DNA of 64,000 nt from Simplicispira hankyongi (GCF_003570885.1 NZ_QXJC01000003.1:310001-374000), one strand, 5' to 3'. Positions 18,071 through 26,893 are shown, numbered from the stretch's first letter. Notes: a model not told the origin generated them from the letters alone. A program made the numbers and translations.

Positions 18071-19013
18071 AGGCACTGGCCTCCGAAAACCCCAGGCGCC
18101 GCGCAATGCGAACAAACGGCTCGGCCCCGCTCGCCACGGCCTGGCGGGCCAGCGCATGGCGCACGCCATCGACCAGGTCGGCGTAGCACACGCCCTCCTC
18201 CTGCAACCGGCGCGCAAACGCCCGCTCCCCCAGCCCGAACTGGCGCGCCGCCTGGGCGCGGCCAGGCACGCTGCCGTCCAGCGCGCCGGTCAGCCACTGC
18301 TCGACCCGGGTGCTCAGCAGCATGGGTGCCGACAACGCCGCCAACTGCGCCGCCGCATGGGTGCGGTGCAACAGCGCCAGCTCGGCATCGGCCTGGGGCA
18401 AAGGGGCATCCAGGACGGTGTTGTCCAGCAGCAAGCCATTGAAGGCCTGCTCGAACTGCACCTCGGCCCCCAGAGCCTGCGCATAGGCCGACAAAGGCCC
18501 GATCTGCCCATGGCTGAACTGCACGCGCACCGGCTGCAGAGGCCGGCCCGTCACCCAGCGGCTGAAGCACACGGCAGCGGCCAGCACCGACTCCACCTGG
18601 TGCGGGCTGAACGCAAGGCTGCCCTGCTGCGGGTGGTAGATAAGCCAGCTGTGCTGCTCCCCGACCAGAGTCTGGAAGCGACCGCCGTCGCTGATGAGGC
18701 GCTGGTACTCCTGCAACTGGCCGATGGCGCTGCGCAGCGTGGACGACGACAGCAGAATAAAGCTGACCACATTGAAGCTGCCCGGCCCCACCTGGCGCCC
18801 GGTGTTCAGGCCAAAGGCGGCGTCGCCCGTCAGCGCGGCGGCGGCCCGCCAGAGGCGGGTGATGTCGTCGACCGGCCAGCGCGGCGCGCCCAAGCGGTCG
18901 TTCGCCACCCCGGCGCGCGCCAGCAGGTCGGCGCAAGGCACGCCCTGGCGCTCGGCGGCGGCAATGACGGTGTTGACCCAGCTGAGCGACACGCTGGGCG
19001 CTGAAGTCAACAT
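17973..19013 (-). CDS. AraC-family transcriptional regulator (OruR/ArgR-like Arabinose_bd type)
   Basis: 346 residues. The N-terminal effector region (about 20-210; VNTVIAAAERQGVPCADLLARAG, then VGPGSFNVVSFILLSSSTLRSAIGQLQEYQRL) is of the Arabinose_bd type found in OruR-like regulators. The C-terminal helix-turn-helix pair (about 245-330; ARQFGLGERAFARRLQEEG and RIARRLGFSEASAFNRAFRRWTGHAPG) is the classic AraC DNA-binding domain. It is transcribed divergently from the flavoprotein/ThDP operon, with only 72 bp between start codons, so it most likely controls that operon (inference). The 3' end overlaps the SulP gene tail by 98 bp. Confidence 0.93.
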   Translation of the reverse strand: MLTSAPSVSLSWVNTVIAAAERQGVPCADLLARAGVANDRLGAPRWPVDDITRLWRAAAALTGDAAFGLNTGRQVGPGSFNVVSFILLSSSTLRSAIGQLQEYQRLISDGGRFQTLVGEQHSWLIYHPQQGSLAFSPHQVESVLAAAVCFSRWVTGRPLQPVRVQFSHGQIGPLSAYAQALGAEVQFEQAFNGLLLDNTVLDAPLPQADAELALLHRTHAAAQLAALSAPMLLSTRVEQWLTGALDGSVPGRAQAARQFGLGERAFARRLQEEGVCYADLVDGVRHALARQAVASGAEPFVRIARRLGFSEASAFNRAFRRWTGHAPGHWQQQGPVAPQTAPPAGH

Positions 19014-19085
19014 GCAGTGGCTCCAAGGTCAAGAGAAATTCCATGATACGGCGCTATGGTTCAGTGATAAAAAAGGAGACAAGCG
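19014..19085 (+). promoter_or_regulatory. Divergent promoter region between araC-type gene and the FAD/ThDP operon
   Basis: This 72-bp stretch must carry both start regions. AGGAG at 19074-19078 is a well-placed ribosome site for the gene at 19086. I see no convincing sigma-70 hexamer pair, which would suit activator dependence. AraC-type half-sites cannot be defined by eye. Confidence 0.5.
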
Positions 19086-20714
19086 ATGCACTCACAGCGG
19101 CACGATGTGGTGGTGGTCGGTGGGGGACTGGCCGGTATCGTCACCGCGCTGGAATGCCTGCGCGCGGGCCAATCCGTCGCCCTGGTGGACCGCGACACGC
19201 CCGAGCGCTTCGGCGGCTTGGCGCTGTGGGCCTTTGGCGGTATGGCACTGGTGGGCACGCCGCTACAGGCGCGTATGAAGATCCCCGACACGCCCGAGCG
19301 GGCGCTGGCCGACTGGCTGCGCTTTGGGGAACTGGGCGAGAACGACATGCTGCCGCGCCAATGGGCACAGCACTACGTGCAGCATTCGCGCAGCCAGGTG
19401 TACGACTGGCTGCTGCAGGAGGGCGTCAAGTTCATGCCCGCCGTGAACTGGGTCGAGCGCGGAATGAACGGCGACGGCAACAGCGTGCCGCGCTACCACA
19501 TCGTCTGGGGAACGTCGCGTGAACTTACGCTCCGCATGATTGCCGCGCTGCGTGCGGCGGCCTCGACAGGCCGAGGCGCCGGACGCCTCACCCTGCTACA
19601 CCAACACCGGGTCACCGCGCTGGAACACAGCGCAGGCCAGGTCTCGGGCGCTGTGGCGGTGAACGACGCCACCGGCGCAGAGGTGCGCCTGTCGGCGCCC
19701 GTGGTGGTGCTGGCCATGGGCGGCATCAACGGCAGCCATGAAGAAGCGCGCGCCAACTGGCCCCAAGATCGCCCCCGCCCCAGCCAGATGCTCAATGGCG
19801 CACACCCCTTTGCCGACGGCAAGATGCACCACTGGGTGGCCGACGCGATGAAAGGGCGCATCACCCACGCAGGCGAGATGTGGAACTACGCCGCAGGCTT
19901 TCCGCACCCGTTCCCGCATTTCGAGGGCCATGGGCTCTCGACCATTCCCTGCAAGTCGGCCCTGTGGCTCGACCACCGGGGCGAGCGCATCGGCCCCGAG
20001 CCGCTGGTCACCGGTTTTGACACCCACTGGCTGTGCCAGCGCGTCGCCGCGCAAGACAAGCCCTGGACCTGGCACCTGCTCAACTGGCGCATCGCCATCA
20101 AGGAATTCGCCATTTCGGGGGCCGAGCACAACCAGCGCATCCGCGATAGGCAGTTCCCCGCGTTCTTGAAAGAAACCCTGCTCGGCAACCACCGCCTGGT
20201 GCGCCAAATGCAGAGCGAAAGCCGGCACTTTCTGGTGGACGACACCCTTGCTGGTCTTACCGCCAAAATGAATGCGCTGACCTGCTCGCACGACATTGAC
20301 CCCGCCGTACTGCAGGATACCGCCGACCGCTTCGACGCCAATTTTGCGAATGGCAGCAAGCTGCACAACGACGACCAGATCCGCCGCATCCTGCATGCGC
20401 GCCAGTGGGGGCCGGACAAGCTGCGCACCTGCGCACCGGCCCCGCTGCAAAAGCCAGGCGCCGGGCCATTCATCGCCATCCAGATGCAACTCATCACGCG
20501 CAAAAGCCTGGGCGGCCTGCAGACCGACTTGCAAAGCCGCGTCTTGGACGGCGCGGGCCAGCCCATCGGCGGCCTGTACTGCGTGGGCGAAGCCGCCGGC
20601 TTTGGCGGCGGCGGTGCCAACGGTAAACGCGCACTGGAGGGCACCTTCTTGCCCGGCTGCATTCTCACGGCGCGGGCTGCGGCGCGCTCCATTACCACGG
20701 GCCGCGCGCTCTGA
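19086..20714 (+). CDS. FAD-binding dehydrogenase (3-ketosteroid dehydrogenase-like)
   Basis: 542 residues. An N-terminal Rossmann dinucleotide motif (VVVVGGGLAGIVTALECLRAG, E/D near 37) and a C-terminal FAD motif (GGLYCVGEAAGFGGGGANGKRALEGTFLPGCI) frame an FAD_binding_2 fold. Middle segments such as WAFGGMALVG, PRQWAQHYV and RYHIVWGT match the predicted FAD-binding dehydrogenase group related to 3-ketosteroid 1-dehydrogenase and fumarate reductase flavoproteins. The substrate is unknown. It is followed after 18 bp by the ThDP enzyme and is read away from the AraC regulator, which suggests a small inducible catabolic unit for an organic acid or ketone. Confidence 0.88.
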   Translation: MHSQRHDVVVVGGGLAGIVTALECLRAGQSVALVDRDTPERFGGLALWAFGGMALVGTPLQARMKIPDTPERALADWLRFGELGENDMLPRQWAQHYVQHSRSQVYDWLLQEGVKFMPAVNWVERGMNGDGNSVPRYHIVWGTSRELTLRMIAALRAAASTGRGAGRLTLLHQHRVTALEHSAGQVSGAVAVNDATGAEVRLSAPVVVLAMGGINGSHEEARANWPQDRPRPSQMLNGAHPFADGKMHHWVADAMKGRITHAGEMWNYAAGFPHPFPHFEGHGLSTIPCKSALWLDHRGERIGPEPLVTGFDTHWLCQRVAAQDKPWTWHLLNWRIAIKEFAISGAEHNQRIRDRQFPAFLKETLLGNHRLVRQMQSESRHFLVDDTLAGLTAKMNALTCSHDIDPAVLQDTADRFDANFANGSKLHNDDQIRRILHARQWGPDKLRTCAPAPLQKPGAGPFIAIQMQLITRKSLGGLQTDLQSRVLDGAGQPIGGLYCVGEAAGFGGGGANGKRALEGTFLPGCILTARAAARSITTGRAL

Positions 20715-20732
20715 AAACCAAAGGAATACACC

Positions 20733-22391
20733 ATGTCCAACGGCGCACAAGCCCTCATGAAAACGCTGGTCGATGCCGGCATCGAAGTCTGCTTCTCCAA
20801 TCCCGGCACCAGCGAGATGCACTTTGTGGCGGCGCTGGACAGCGAACCGCGCATGCGCGCCGTGCTCGCCCTGTTCGAGGGCGTGGCCACTGGCGCTGCC
20901 GACGGCTATGCCCGCATGGCGGGCAAACCCGCTGCCACGCTTTTGCACCTGGGCTGCGGCCTGGGCAATGGCCTGGCCAACCTGCACAACGCGCGCAAGG
21001 GCAAGGTGCCCATCGTCAATATCGTGGGCGACCACGCCACGTACCACACGCGGCTAGACGCCCAACTCCAGTCGGACATTGAAACCGTGGCGCGCAATGT
21101 GTCGCCTGGTTTTGTGCGCACCTCTTCCAGCACCGCCCAGTTGTGCCAGGACGCCACCGACGCCATCACCGCCGCGCGCGGCCTGCCGGGGCAAGTGGCG
21201 ACGCTGATCCTGCCGGCCGACGTGTCTTGGGGCGAGGGCGCCGAGCCCTGCCCGCCGCCCGCACAGCCCGCACCCCAGGCCGCGGATGCTGCGGTGGTGC
21301 AAGCCATTGCCGAGGTGCTGCGCTCGGGCAAGAAGGCCGCCTTGCTGCTGGGCGGGCACGCCCTGCGCGAGCCCGCGCTGCTGGCCGCCGCGCGCATTGC
21401 CGCGCACAGCGGCGTGCAACTGCTGGCCGAAGTGTTCCCCACCCGCATGGAGCGGGGCGCCGGGCTGCCCTATGTCGAGCGCATTGCCTACCTGGCCGAA
21501 ATGGCCGGCGTGCAGTTGGCCGGGATCGAACACCTGGTGCTGGTCGACGCCAAAGCGCCAGTGTCGTTCTTCGCCTACCCCGGCAAGAAGAGCGAGCTGG
21601 TGCCCGACACCTGCACAGTACATACGCTCTCCACCCCGGCCCAAGACGCAGCCGCCAGCCTGCAACAACTCGCCACCGCGCTGGGCGCCACGCAGACCGC
21701 GCCCGCCCTGCAGGCTGCACAGCGCCCAGGCTGCCCGCGCGGCAAACTTACCGCGCCCAAGGTGTGCAAGGCCGTGGGCCATCTGCTGCCGGACAACGCC
21801 ATCCTGATCGATGAAGCCATCACCTCGGGGCTGATGCTCTCCACCATGACGGCAGGCGCGCCGCGCCACGACCTCATCACCCTCACCGGCGGCGCCATCG
21901 GCCAAGGGCTGCCCAACGCCGTCGGCGCGGCCATTGCCTGCCCGGGCCGCCCCGTCATCGCGCTGATTGGCGACGGCACCGCCATGTACACCTTTCAGGC
22001 CCTTTGGACCATGGCGCGCGAGAAGCTGCATGTGGTGTCCGTCGTTTTCAACAACGCGTCCTACTCGGTGTTGAACGTGGAGCTGGAGCGCGTCGGCGCC
22101 GACGAAGTCGGGCCCAAGGCCCAGTCGCAGCTCGACCTGAGCGAGCCCACGCTGAACTTCGCGCTGCTCGCCCAGGGCATGGGCGTGCATGCGGTACGCA
22201 CCGACACCGCCGAAGGCTTCGCCAAAGCGCTGGAATATGCCCTGGCAGAGCCGGGGCCGCACCTGATCGAGGCACTGGTGCCCGAGTCCCTGAGCGGTGC
22301 CAAGCGCAAGGTGCTGCCCTGGCTGCTGCGCTCCATGCCCCACTTGCCGCAGCCGGTGGCGCGGGCGCTAAAACGGAAAATCGCACCGTAG
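20733..22391 (+). CDS. ThDP-dependent enzyme, acetolactate synthase large subunit-like
   Basis: 552 residues with all three domains of the acetolactate synthase/benzoylformate decarboxylase family. N-terminal PYR domain: VCFSNPGTSEMHFVAALD, with the conserved catalytic Glu in LFEGVATGAADGYARM (near residue 50). Central domain about 190-320. C-terminal PP domain with the ThDP/Mg motif GDGTAMYTFQALWTMAREK ending in NN (near 410-445). No regulatory small subunit (ilvN) is next to it, so biosynthetic acetolactate synthesis is unlikely. A 2-keto acid decarboxylase or lyase working with the upstream flavoprotein is the best guess (inference). Confidence 0.88.
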   Translation: MSNGAQALMKTLVDAGIEVCFSNPGTSEMHFVAALDSEPRMRAVLALFEGVATGAADGYARMAGKPAATLLHLGCGLGNGLANLHNARKGKVPIVNIVGDHATYHTRLDAQLQSDIETVARNVSPGFVRTSSSTAQLCQDATDAITAARGLPGQVATLILPADVSWGEGAEPCPPPAQPAPQAADAAVVQAIAEVLRSGKKAALLLGGHALREPALLAAARIAAHSGVQLLAEVFPTRMERGAGLPYVERIAYLAEMAGVQLAGIEHLVLVDAKAPVSFFAYPGKKSELVPDTCTVHTLSTPAQDAAASLQQLATALGATQTAPALQAAQRPGCPRGKLTAPKVCKAVGHLLPDNAILIDEAITSGLMLSTMTAGAPRHDLITLTGGAIGQGLPNAVGAAIACPGRPVIALIGDGTAMYTFQALWTMAREKLHVVSVVFNNASYSVLNVELERVGADEVGPKAQSQLDLSEPTLNFALLAQGMGVHAVRTDTAEGFAKALEYALAEPGPHLIEALVPESLSGAKRKVLPWLLRSMPHLPQPVARALKRKIAP

Positions 22392-22754
22392 GCGCGCCCT
22401 CACCCCCCTGCGCCGCTCCGTACGGCCGCCTGAGGCGGCGGCTCCTCGGGATCGTCCAAACCTGCGCAGATGTGCGTGGCTCACCCAGAAAGCACACTGC
22501 ACGGGGAATTGTGAGAGCGCTCACTTGGATTGAAGCTAGATCACAGCGGGAATACTGGCTTGCATGCCTTTGAAATGCCTCAGCCGCCTACCACTTGGGC
22601 GCTTGACGACCGTGCTTCGGGTTTCTCCGGGAGGGGAAATTCTCTCGAATGGGCGCATATTTCCTGCATCTCGTCTTGAAGGCTGCGATCTCAAAATCCA
22701 GCGCATGTCTGTGGAAATGGGATACCGCTCAGCACAGCGTCACAAGGGAAAACC
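22392..22754. other. 363-bp intergenic region before the FIST gene
   Basis: There is no gene I can support here. The left part carries a GC-rich inverted repeat (GGCCGCCTGAGGCGGCGGC near 22421-22440), possibly a terminator hairpin for the ThDP operon but without a T-run. The middle holds the palindrome at 22511. GGGAGGGGAAATT near 22630 looks like a ribosome site but leads to no good frame. The base composition is less GC-rich than the neighbours. AAGGGAAAACC before 22755 serves the FIST gene. Confidence 0.45.
22511..22524. promoter_or_regulatory. Palindrome GTGAG-AGCG-CTCAC, possible repressor operator
   Basis: The arms GTGAG and CTCAC are perfect around AGCG, and the region reads AATTGTGAGAGCGCTCACTT, reminiscent of LacI/GalR-family operators. 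It sits about 235 bp upstream of the FIST gene. No LacI-type regulator is in the window, so the assignment is weak. Confidence 0.25.
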
Positions 22755-23912
22755 ATGCAGATATTCCAGCGTATTTTTACTGCCAGCAATCGCCCACATT
22801 TTGACGCGCTACCCGTCCATCGCCAGAACCAGCTCATTCTGGTCTTTGGCAGCACGGCATTGCTCAGCGACAGCGGTCATTTCGACGCGATTCGCAGCGC
22901 CTTTCCGGGTGGATTGGTCGTTGGATGCTCCACCGCAGGGGAGATTCATGGCACCGAGGTAAGCGATGACACCTTGGTGGTGACCGAGGTGAATTTCGAG
23001 CACACCCGGCTGCATTTTTCCCAAGGGCATATCGTCGACTCCTCGCAAAGTTTTGCGGTTGGGCTTGCTCTGGCCGAGTCTTTGCCCGCTGACGAACTCG
23101 TGCATGTGCTGGTTTTCTCGGATGGACTCCATGTCAATGGCACGGCCCTGGTGCGGGGCATGCGGGAAGGACTTCCGCCACACGTCGAGATCACGGGAGG
23201 TTTGTCCGCGGATGGCGCCAGGTTCCAAAAAACCCTGGTGTGCGCCAATGACGTGCCAGCACCCAACCAGGTGGCCGTTGTGGGCTTGTATGGCGACCGT
23301 ATCAAGGTCGGCTATGGGTCGTTGGGCGGCTGGGATCCGTTTGGCCCCGAACGGGAAATCACCCGCGCCCAAGGCACCGTGTTGTTCGACCTGGACCGCA
23401 AGCCCGCGCTGGAGCTGTACAAACGTTATTTGGGAGAGCATGCCGCTGGTTTGCCGGCAACCGGGCTCCTGTTTCCGCTGGCCCTGCGCCATCCCGAAAT
23501 GGTGGGCGGTACGCACGGAGGCAGCAGCAGCGTGGTGCGCACCATTCTCGGTATCGACGAGGAGCTCGGCAGCATGACCTTTGCCGGCGACATGCCTGAA
23601 GGTGGATACGTCCGACTCATGAAAGCCAACTTCGAACGCTTGATCGACGGCGCATCCGGCGCGGCAAGAATCAGCATGCAACCTTTGCAGGACCAGTCGG
23701 CTCAGTTGGCTTTGCTCATCAGTTGCGTGGGCCGCAAGCTGGTACTCAAACAGCGGGTGGAAGAAGAAGTCGAGAGTGTGCGCGACGTCCTGGGTGATCA
23801 GGCCGTATTCACCGGGTTCTATTCCTATGGAGAAATTTCGCCGCACATGGCGGGCGACGCGTGCGAACTGCACAACCAGACGATGACCATTACCACGCTT
23901 TTTGAAAACTAA
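22755..23912 (+). CDS. FIST domain sensory protein
   Basis: 385 residues with FIST_N (about 25-215) and FIST_C (about 220-365). Typical segments: LILVFGSTALL, GGLVVGCSTAGEIHG, VLVFSDGLHVNGTALVRGM, ITGGLSADGARFQKT and the C-terminal LALLISCVGRKLVLKQRVEEEVESV followed by FYSYGEISP. There is no signal peptide, so it is cytoplasmic. FIST proteins are small-ligand sensors; one subgroup (NosP) binds haem and nitric oxide and works with c-di-GMP enzymes or kinases. Only three bases separate its stop from the next start, and that gene is a GGDEF-EAL-REC protein, so the two probably form a signalling pair. The ligand is not known. Confidence 0.92.
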   Translation: MQIFQRIFTASNRPHFDALPVHRQNQLILVFGSTALLSDSGHFDAIRSAFPGGLVVGCSTAGEIHGTEVSDDTLVVTEVNFEHTRLHFSQGHIVDSSQSFAVGLALAESLPADELVHVLVFSDGLHVNGTALVRGMREGLPPHVEITGGLSADGARFQKTLVCANDVPAPNQVAVVGLYGDRIKVGYGSLGGWDPFGPEREITRAQGTVLFDLDRKPALELYKRYLGEHAAGLPATGLLFPLALRHPEMVGGTHGGSSSVVRTILGIDEELGSMTFAGDMPEGGYVRLMKANFERLIDGASGAARISMQPLQDQSAQLALLISCVGRKLVLKQRVEEEVESVRDVLGDQAVFTGFYSYGEISPHMAGDACELHNQTMTITTLFEN

Positions 23913-23915
23913 GGG

Positions 23916-25988
23916 ATGCACAGCCTACTTCTGCGCCAGATCCGACGGCTTTTCGGAGAAGTCCAGGAGCTTCCCGTCAGGATGCTGCCTCTTTTCGAGG
24001 CTATTGACGCCTACTACCACCAGGCCGACAACGACCGCGAGATGATCGAGCGCTCGCTGGACATTGCCTCACAGGAAATGCTGGAGCAAAACCACGTGCT
24101 GACCAGCGAACTTGAGGCGCGCAGGGCCGCAGAGTCCCGTGTGATGACCTTGTCCAACTTCGATACGCTGACCGGGCTTGCCAATCGCAGCCTGTTCGTG
24201 GACCGGCTCAACCAAGCGATTGCCGGTGCCCTGCGGGAAAGCCATAAAGTGGTGGTCGTGGTACTGGGGCTGGACTATTTCAAGCTGGTCAACGAGAGCC
24301 TGGGCTACAGCACCGGCAACGAGTTGCTGAAGGTTGTTGGTGACCGCTTGCGCGGCTGCGTCCGCGGCAGTGACATGGTGGCCCGTTTGGGCGGCGACGA
24401 ATTCGCCCTGATCTTTACGGAGTCGGCGCCGGGTCAGCGCGACATCCATCCCCCCCACTACCGCAGAAACACCAACGATGAAGTCGAACCGGGGACCGCC
24501 GAACTTCTGCAACGGATCATGAAGACCGTTTCAACCTCACTCATGCTGGCTGACCGGGAACTTGAAGTCACCTGCAGCATGGGCGTCAGCCTGTATCCGC
24601 GGGACGGCACGAACAGTGAGGCCCTGCTCAAGGCGGCCGGCGTGGCGTTGAGCAACGCCAAGCGCATCGGGAGCAATAATTTTCAGTTCTTCACAGTGGA
24701 CCTCAGTGCCAAAATCCAGGCACGATTGGCCTTGCAGGGGCAGCTTCGATTGGCAGTCGAGCGTGAGGAGTTTGTCTTGCACTACCAGCCCCAGGTGGAC
24801 CTATGCAGCGGCCGCATTGTGGGCGTGGAAGCGCTGATCCGCTGGAACCACCCCGAGCTTGGCTTGGTGCCACCGGGGCAATTCATCGGCTTGGCGGAAG
24901 AAACCGGTCTGATCGTGCCGATCGGCGCCTGGGTCATCCGTACCGCATGCGCGCAAAGCAAAGCCTGGGAGCGACAGGGACTTGGCAGTTTCCGCATGGC
25001 GGTGAATGTGTCAGTCCGCCAGTTCGCTCAGCCCGACCTGGTTGAATACATCGCAGCGGTGTTGGCAGAGACCGGCCTGGAGCCGCAATCGCTGGAAATC
25101 GAATTGACCGAGAGTCTGGTCATGAACGATGTGGATCGATCCATCGACATCTTGCAACGGCTCAAGGCCATCGGTCTGCAAATGTCGATTGACGATTTCG
25201 GGACCGGTTATTCGAGCCTTGCGTATTTGAAACGGTTTCCCATCGACCTGCTGAAGATCGACCAGGCGTTCGTGCGCGACATCGAGACCTCCTCGGATGA
25301 TGCCGCAATCGTAAAGACCATCATTTCCATGGCGCACAGCCTGGGAATTCGCGTCATTGCCGAGGGAGTGGAAACCGAGGCACAGTGCAATTTCCTGCGG
25401 CTCAACATGTGCGACGAAATACAGGGCTATTTCTTCAGCAGACCCGTTGACGCGGCACGTATCGGGGAGCTTCTGGCACAGGATCAGCGCCTGGCGGATC
25501 ATTTGCTGCGCTTCAAGCGAACCAAGCGCTCTTTGTTGCTGGTCGATGACGAACCCAGCGTCGCACACGCACTCAAGCGCCTCCTCCGACGCGAGAATTT
25601 GCAGATCCTGATCGCTGATGGTGGGCAGGCGGGCCTGGACATCTTGGCGCAGCACCCGGTTGACGTGATCATTTCTGACCAGCGCATGCCCGGCATGACC
25701 GGGGTTGAGTTCCTGAAAATTGCCAAAAACCGCTATCCAGATGCCATCCGCATCGTACTTTCCGGGGACTCGGAAATGCGCTCGGTGACCGAAGCGGTAA
25801 ATGATGGTGCCATCTACAAGTTTCTGAGCAAGCCATGGAGCGACCAGCAGCTTTGTGACTGCATTGAGGAGGCGTTCCTGCACAAGGAAATGGCCGATGA
25901 CAACCGCCAACTACAAATGGAAATATTGGCTACCAATCAAAAGTTGGCGGCAGCGAACCGCGAGCTGGAGAAGCGACACGCAAGATGA
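23916..25988 (+). CDS. GGDEF-EAL protein with C-terminal receiver domain
   Basis: 690 residues. A short helical N-terminus and coiled coil (about 30-75) are followed by GGDEF (about 80-255), EAL (about 275-510), REC (about 540-655) and a final coiled coil. The cyclase site is intact (GGDEF) with RxxD (RGSD) five residues before it. The phosphodiesterase signatures are also intact (VEALIRWNHP, ELTESL, DDFGTGYSSL, LKIDQAFV, AEGVET). The receiver has VDDE, the phospho-acceptor Asp in SDQRMPG and Lys in LSKPW, of the RpfG type. A 20-residue insertion with PPHYRRNTNDE follows GGDEF. REC at the C-terminus is uncommon. The enzyme could make or degrade c-di-GMP, probably steered by the FIST protein and an unlinked kinase. 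Confidence 0.93.
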   Translation: MHSLLLRQIRRLFGEVQELPVRMLPLFEAIDAYYHQADNDREMIERSLDIASQEMLEQNHVLTSELEARRAAESRVMTLSNFDTLTGLANRSLFVDRLNQAIAGALRESHKVVVVVLGLDYFKLVNESLGYSTGNELLKVVGDRLRGCVRGSDMVARLGGDEFALIFTESAPGQRDIHPPHYRRNTNDEVEPGTAELLQRIMKTVSTSLMLADRELEVTCSMGVSLYPRDGTNSEALLKAAGVALSNAKRIGSNNFQFFTVDLSAKIQARLALQGQLRLAVEREEFVLHYQPQVDLCSGRIVGVEALIRWNHPELGLVPPGQFIGLAEETGLIVPIGAWVIRTACAQSKAWERQGLGSFRMAVNVSVRQFAQPDLVEYIAAVLAETGLEPQSLEIELTESLVMNDVDRSIDILQRLKAIGLQMSIDDFGTGYSSLAYLKRFPIDLLKIDQAFVRDIETSSDDAAIVKTIISMAHSLGIRVIAEGVETEAQCNFLRLNMCDEIQGYFFSRPVDAARIGELLAQDQRLADHLLRFKRTKRSLLLVDDEPSVAHALKRLLRRENLQILIADGGQAGLDILAQHPVDVIISDQRMPGMTGVEFLKIAKNRYPDAIRIVLSGDSEMRSVTEAVNDGAIYKFLSKPWSDQQLCDCIEEAFLHKEMADDNRQLQMEILATNQKLAAANRELEKRHAR

Positions 25989-26076
25989 ACTGCCCCGGTG
26001 GACTGGCGGAGCCAGATCCACAGTGCCACGGGTTTGGGGGCGCGCCCATTTCAGAGGGCCTTGGTGGTTCTCGGCT

Positions 26077-26583
26077 CTATCGCCCACCGCCCTGGTTCTG
26101 CGGCGCGTTCAGGTCGGGGCCGTTTTGCGTGCGCAGCACTCGGCCGTCGTTGCCGGTGACCACGGAGAACAGCATGTGCGTGTCGGGCTGCACCAGGTAG
26201 TGCCAATCCAGATGCGTCTCGCCACTCAAGTCAAAATGCGTGGTCTTGGCCGGTTTGCCCAGCAGGCGGCGCACTTGCCCTATGGCCATACCCGGCTGCA
26301 CGCGCGCGAAATTCTCTTGCGTGAGCACCTGGCGCACGGCGACAAGCCTGCCGTCGGCGCCAATCGTGATCATGTAGTTCTCAACTCCGGCGGGCTGGCG
26401 GTTGTACTCTAGTGTGTGGCCGCCGTCGGGCTCGGGCCAGGTGTTCTCGGGCACGCCAAAGCGGTCGCGCACGTCGGCTTCGGTGGACTGGCCGCTCTGC
26501 AGTTCGCTGATGCGTTGGGCATCGCAAGCTGCGAGAAGCACCAGACCCACGAGTGTGGTGGCAAACAGTTTGGCGATAGGCAT
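26077..26583 (-). CDS. BamE/SmpA-like lipoprotein
   Basis: 168 residues. A lipoprotein signal (MPIAKLFATTLVGLVLLAAC) has lipobox LAAC, Cys at 20 and Asp at +2. Two SmpA/OmlA-like modules are visible: ISELQSGQSTEADVRDRFGVPE and FARVQPGMAIGQVRRLLGKPAKT, each followed by strands ending in YMITIGADGRLV and MLFSVVTGNDGRV. BamE assists outer-membrane protein assembly. This double-module form is larger than E. coli BamE (113) and may be a paralogue. Asp at +2 would classically suggest inner-membrane retention in enterobacteria, but the rule does not hold universally. It is divergent from the DUF3460 gene, with 44 bp between. Confidence 0.82.
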   Translation of the reverse strand: MPIAKLFATTLVGLVLLAACDAQRISELQSGQSTEADVRDRFGVPENTWPEPDGGHTLEYNRQPAGVENYMITIGADGRLVAVRQVLTQENFARVQPGMAIGQVRRLLGKPAKTTHFDLSGETHLDWHYLVQPDTHMLFSVVTGNDGRVLRTQNGPDLNAPQNQGGGR

Positions 26584-26627
26584 GGTGGTCCCCGGTAAAA
26601 TCGTGAGAACTAGCGTAACCCAAAGCC

Positions 26628-26840
26628 ATGTCCCTCTTCGCCCGCCCCCACTACACCTCCGACGCCACCCAGTTCATCGAGAAGCTCAAGCACGAGCGCC
26701 CCGAGCTCGATGCCCAGCAACGCGCCGGGCGCGCCCTGCTGTGGGACAAGCCGGTGGATCGGGCACTCTGGCAAGAGTACCGCGCCGGCCGTGTGCCGCA
26801 AAAATCCTACGTCTACTACTCGTACAGCGACGAGCAGTAA
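26628..26840 (+). CDS. DUF3460 family protein
   Basis: 70 residues: MSLFARPHYTSDATQFIEKL, then LDAQQRAGRALLWDK and a C-terminal VPQKSYVYYSYSDEQ. This is the typical full length and composition of DUF3460, a small betaproteobacterial cytoplasmic protein of unknown role that is characteristically found just upstream of scpA or panC/panD genes. The stop codon (26838-26840) abuts a dispersed palindrome copy. Confidence 0.9.
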   Translation: MSLFARPHYTSDATQFIEKLKHERPELDAQQRAGRALLWDKPVDRALWQEYRAGRVPQKSYVYYSYSDEQ

Positions 26841-26893
26841 AACTGGCTCCAGCGCATTATTGACAAGCGCTTGTAGCTATAAAAACCATAGTG
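26839..26893 (+). repeat. Dispersed palindrome copy 4, between DUF3460 and scpA
   Basis: ACTGGCTCCAGCGC, a short loop, AAGCGCTTGTAGCTATAAAA and CATAGTG. It begins on the DUF3460 stop codon and ends next to the possible GTG start of scpA, so it fills the whole spacer between two genes expected to be co-transcribed. Confidence 0.8.

Noticed and set aside
17560-19044. 494-residue minus-strand open frame
   Set aside because: Shifted frame of the AraC gene extended into antisense SulP; it lacks the AraC helix-turn-helix present in the chosen frame.
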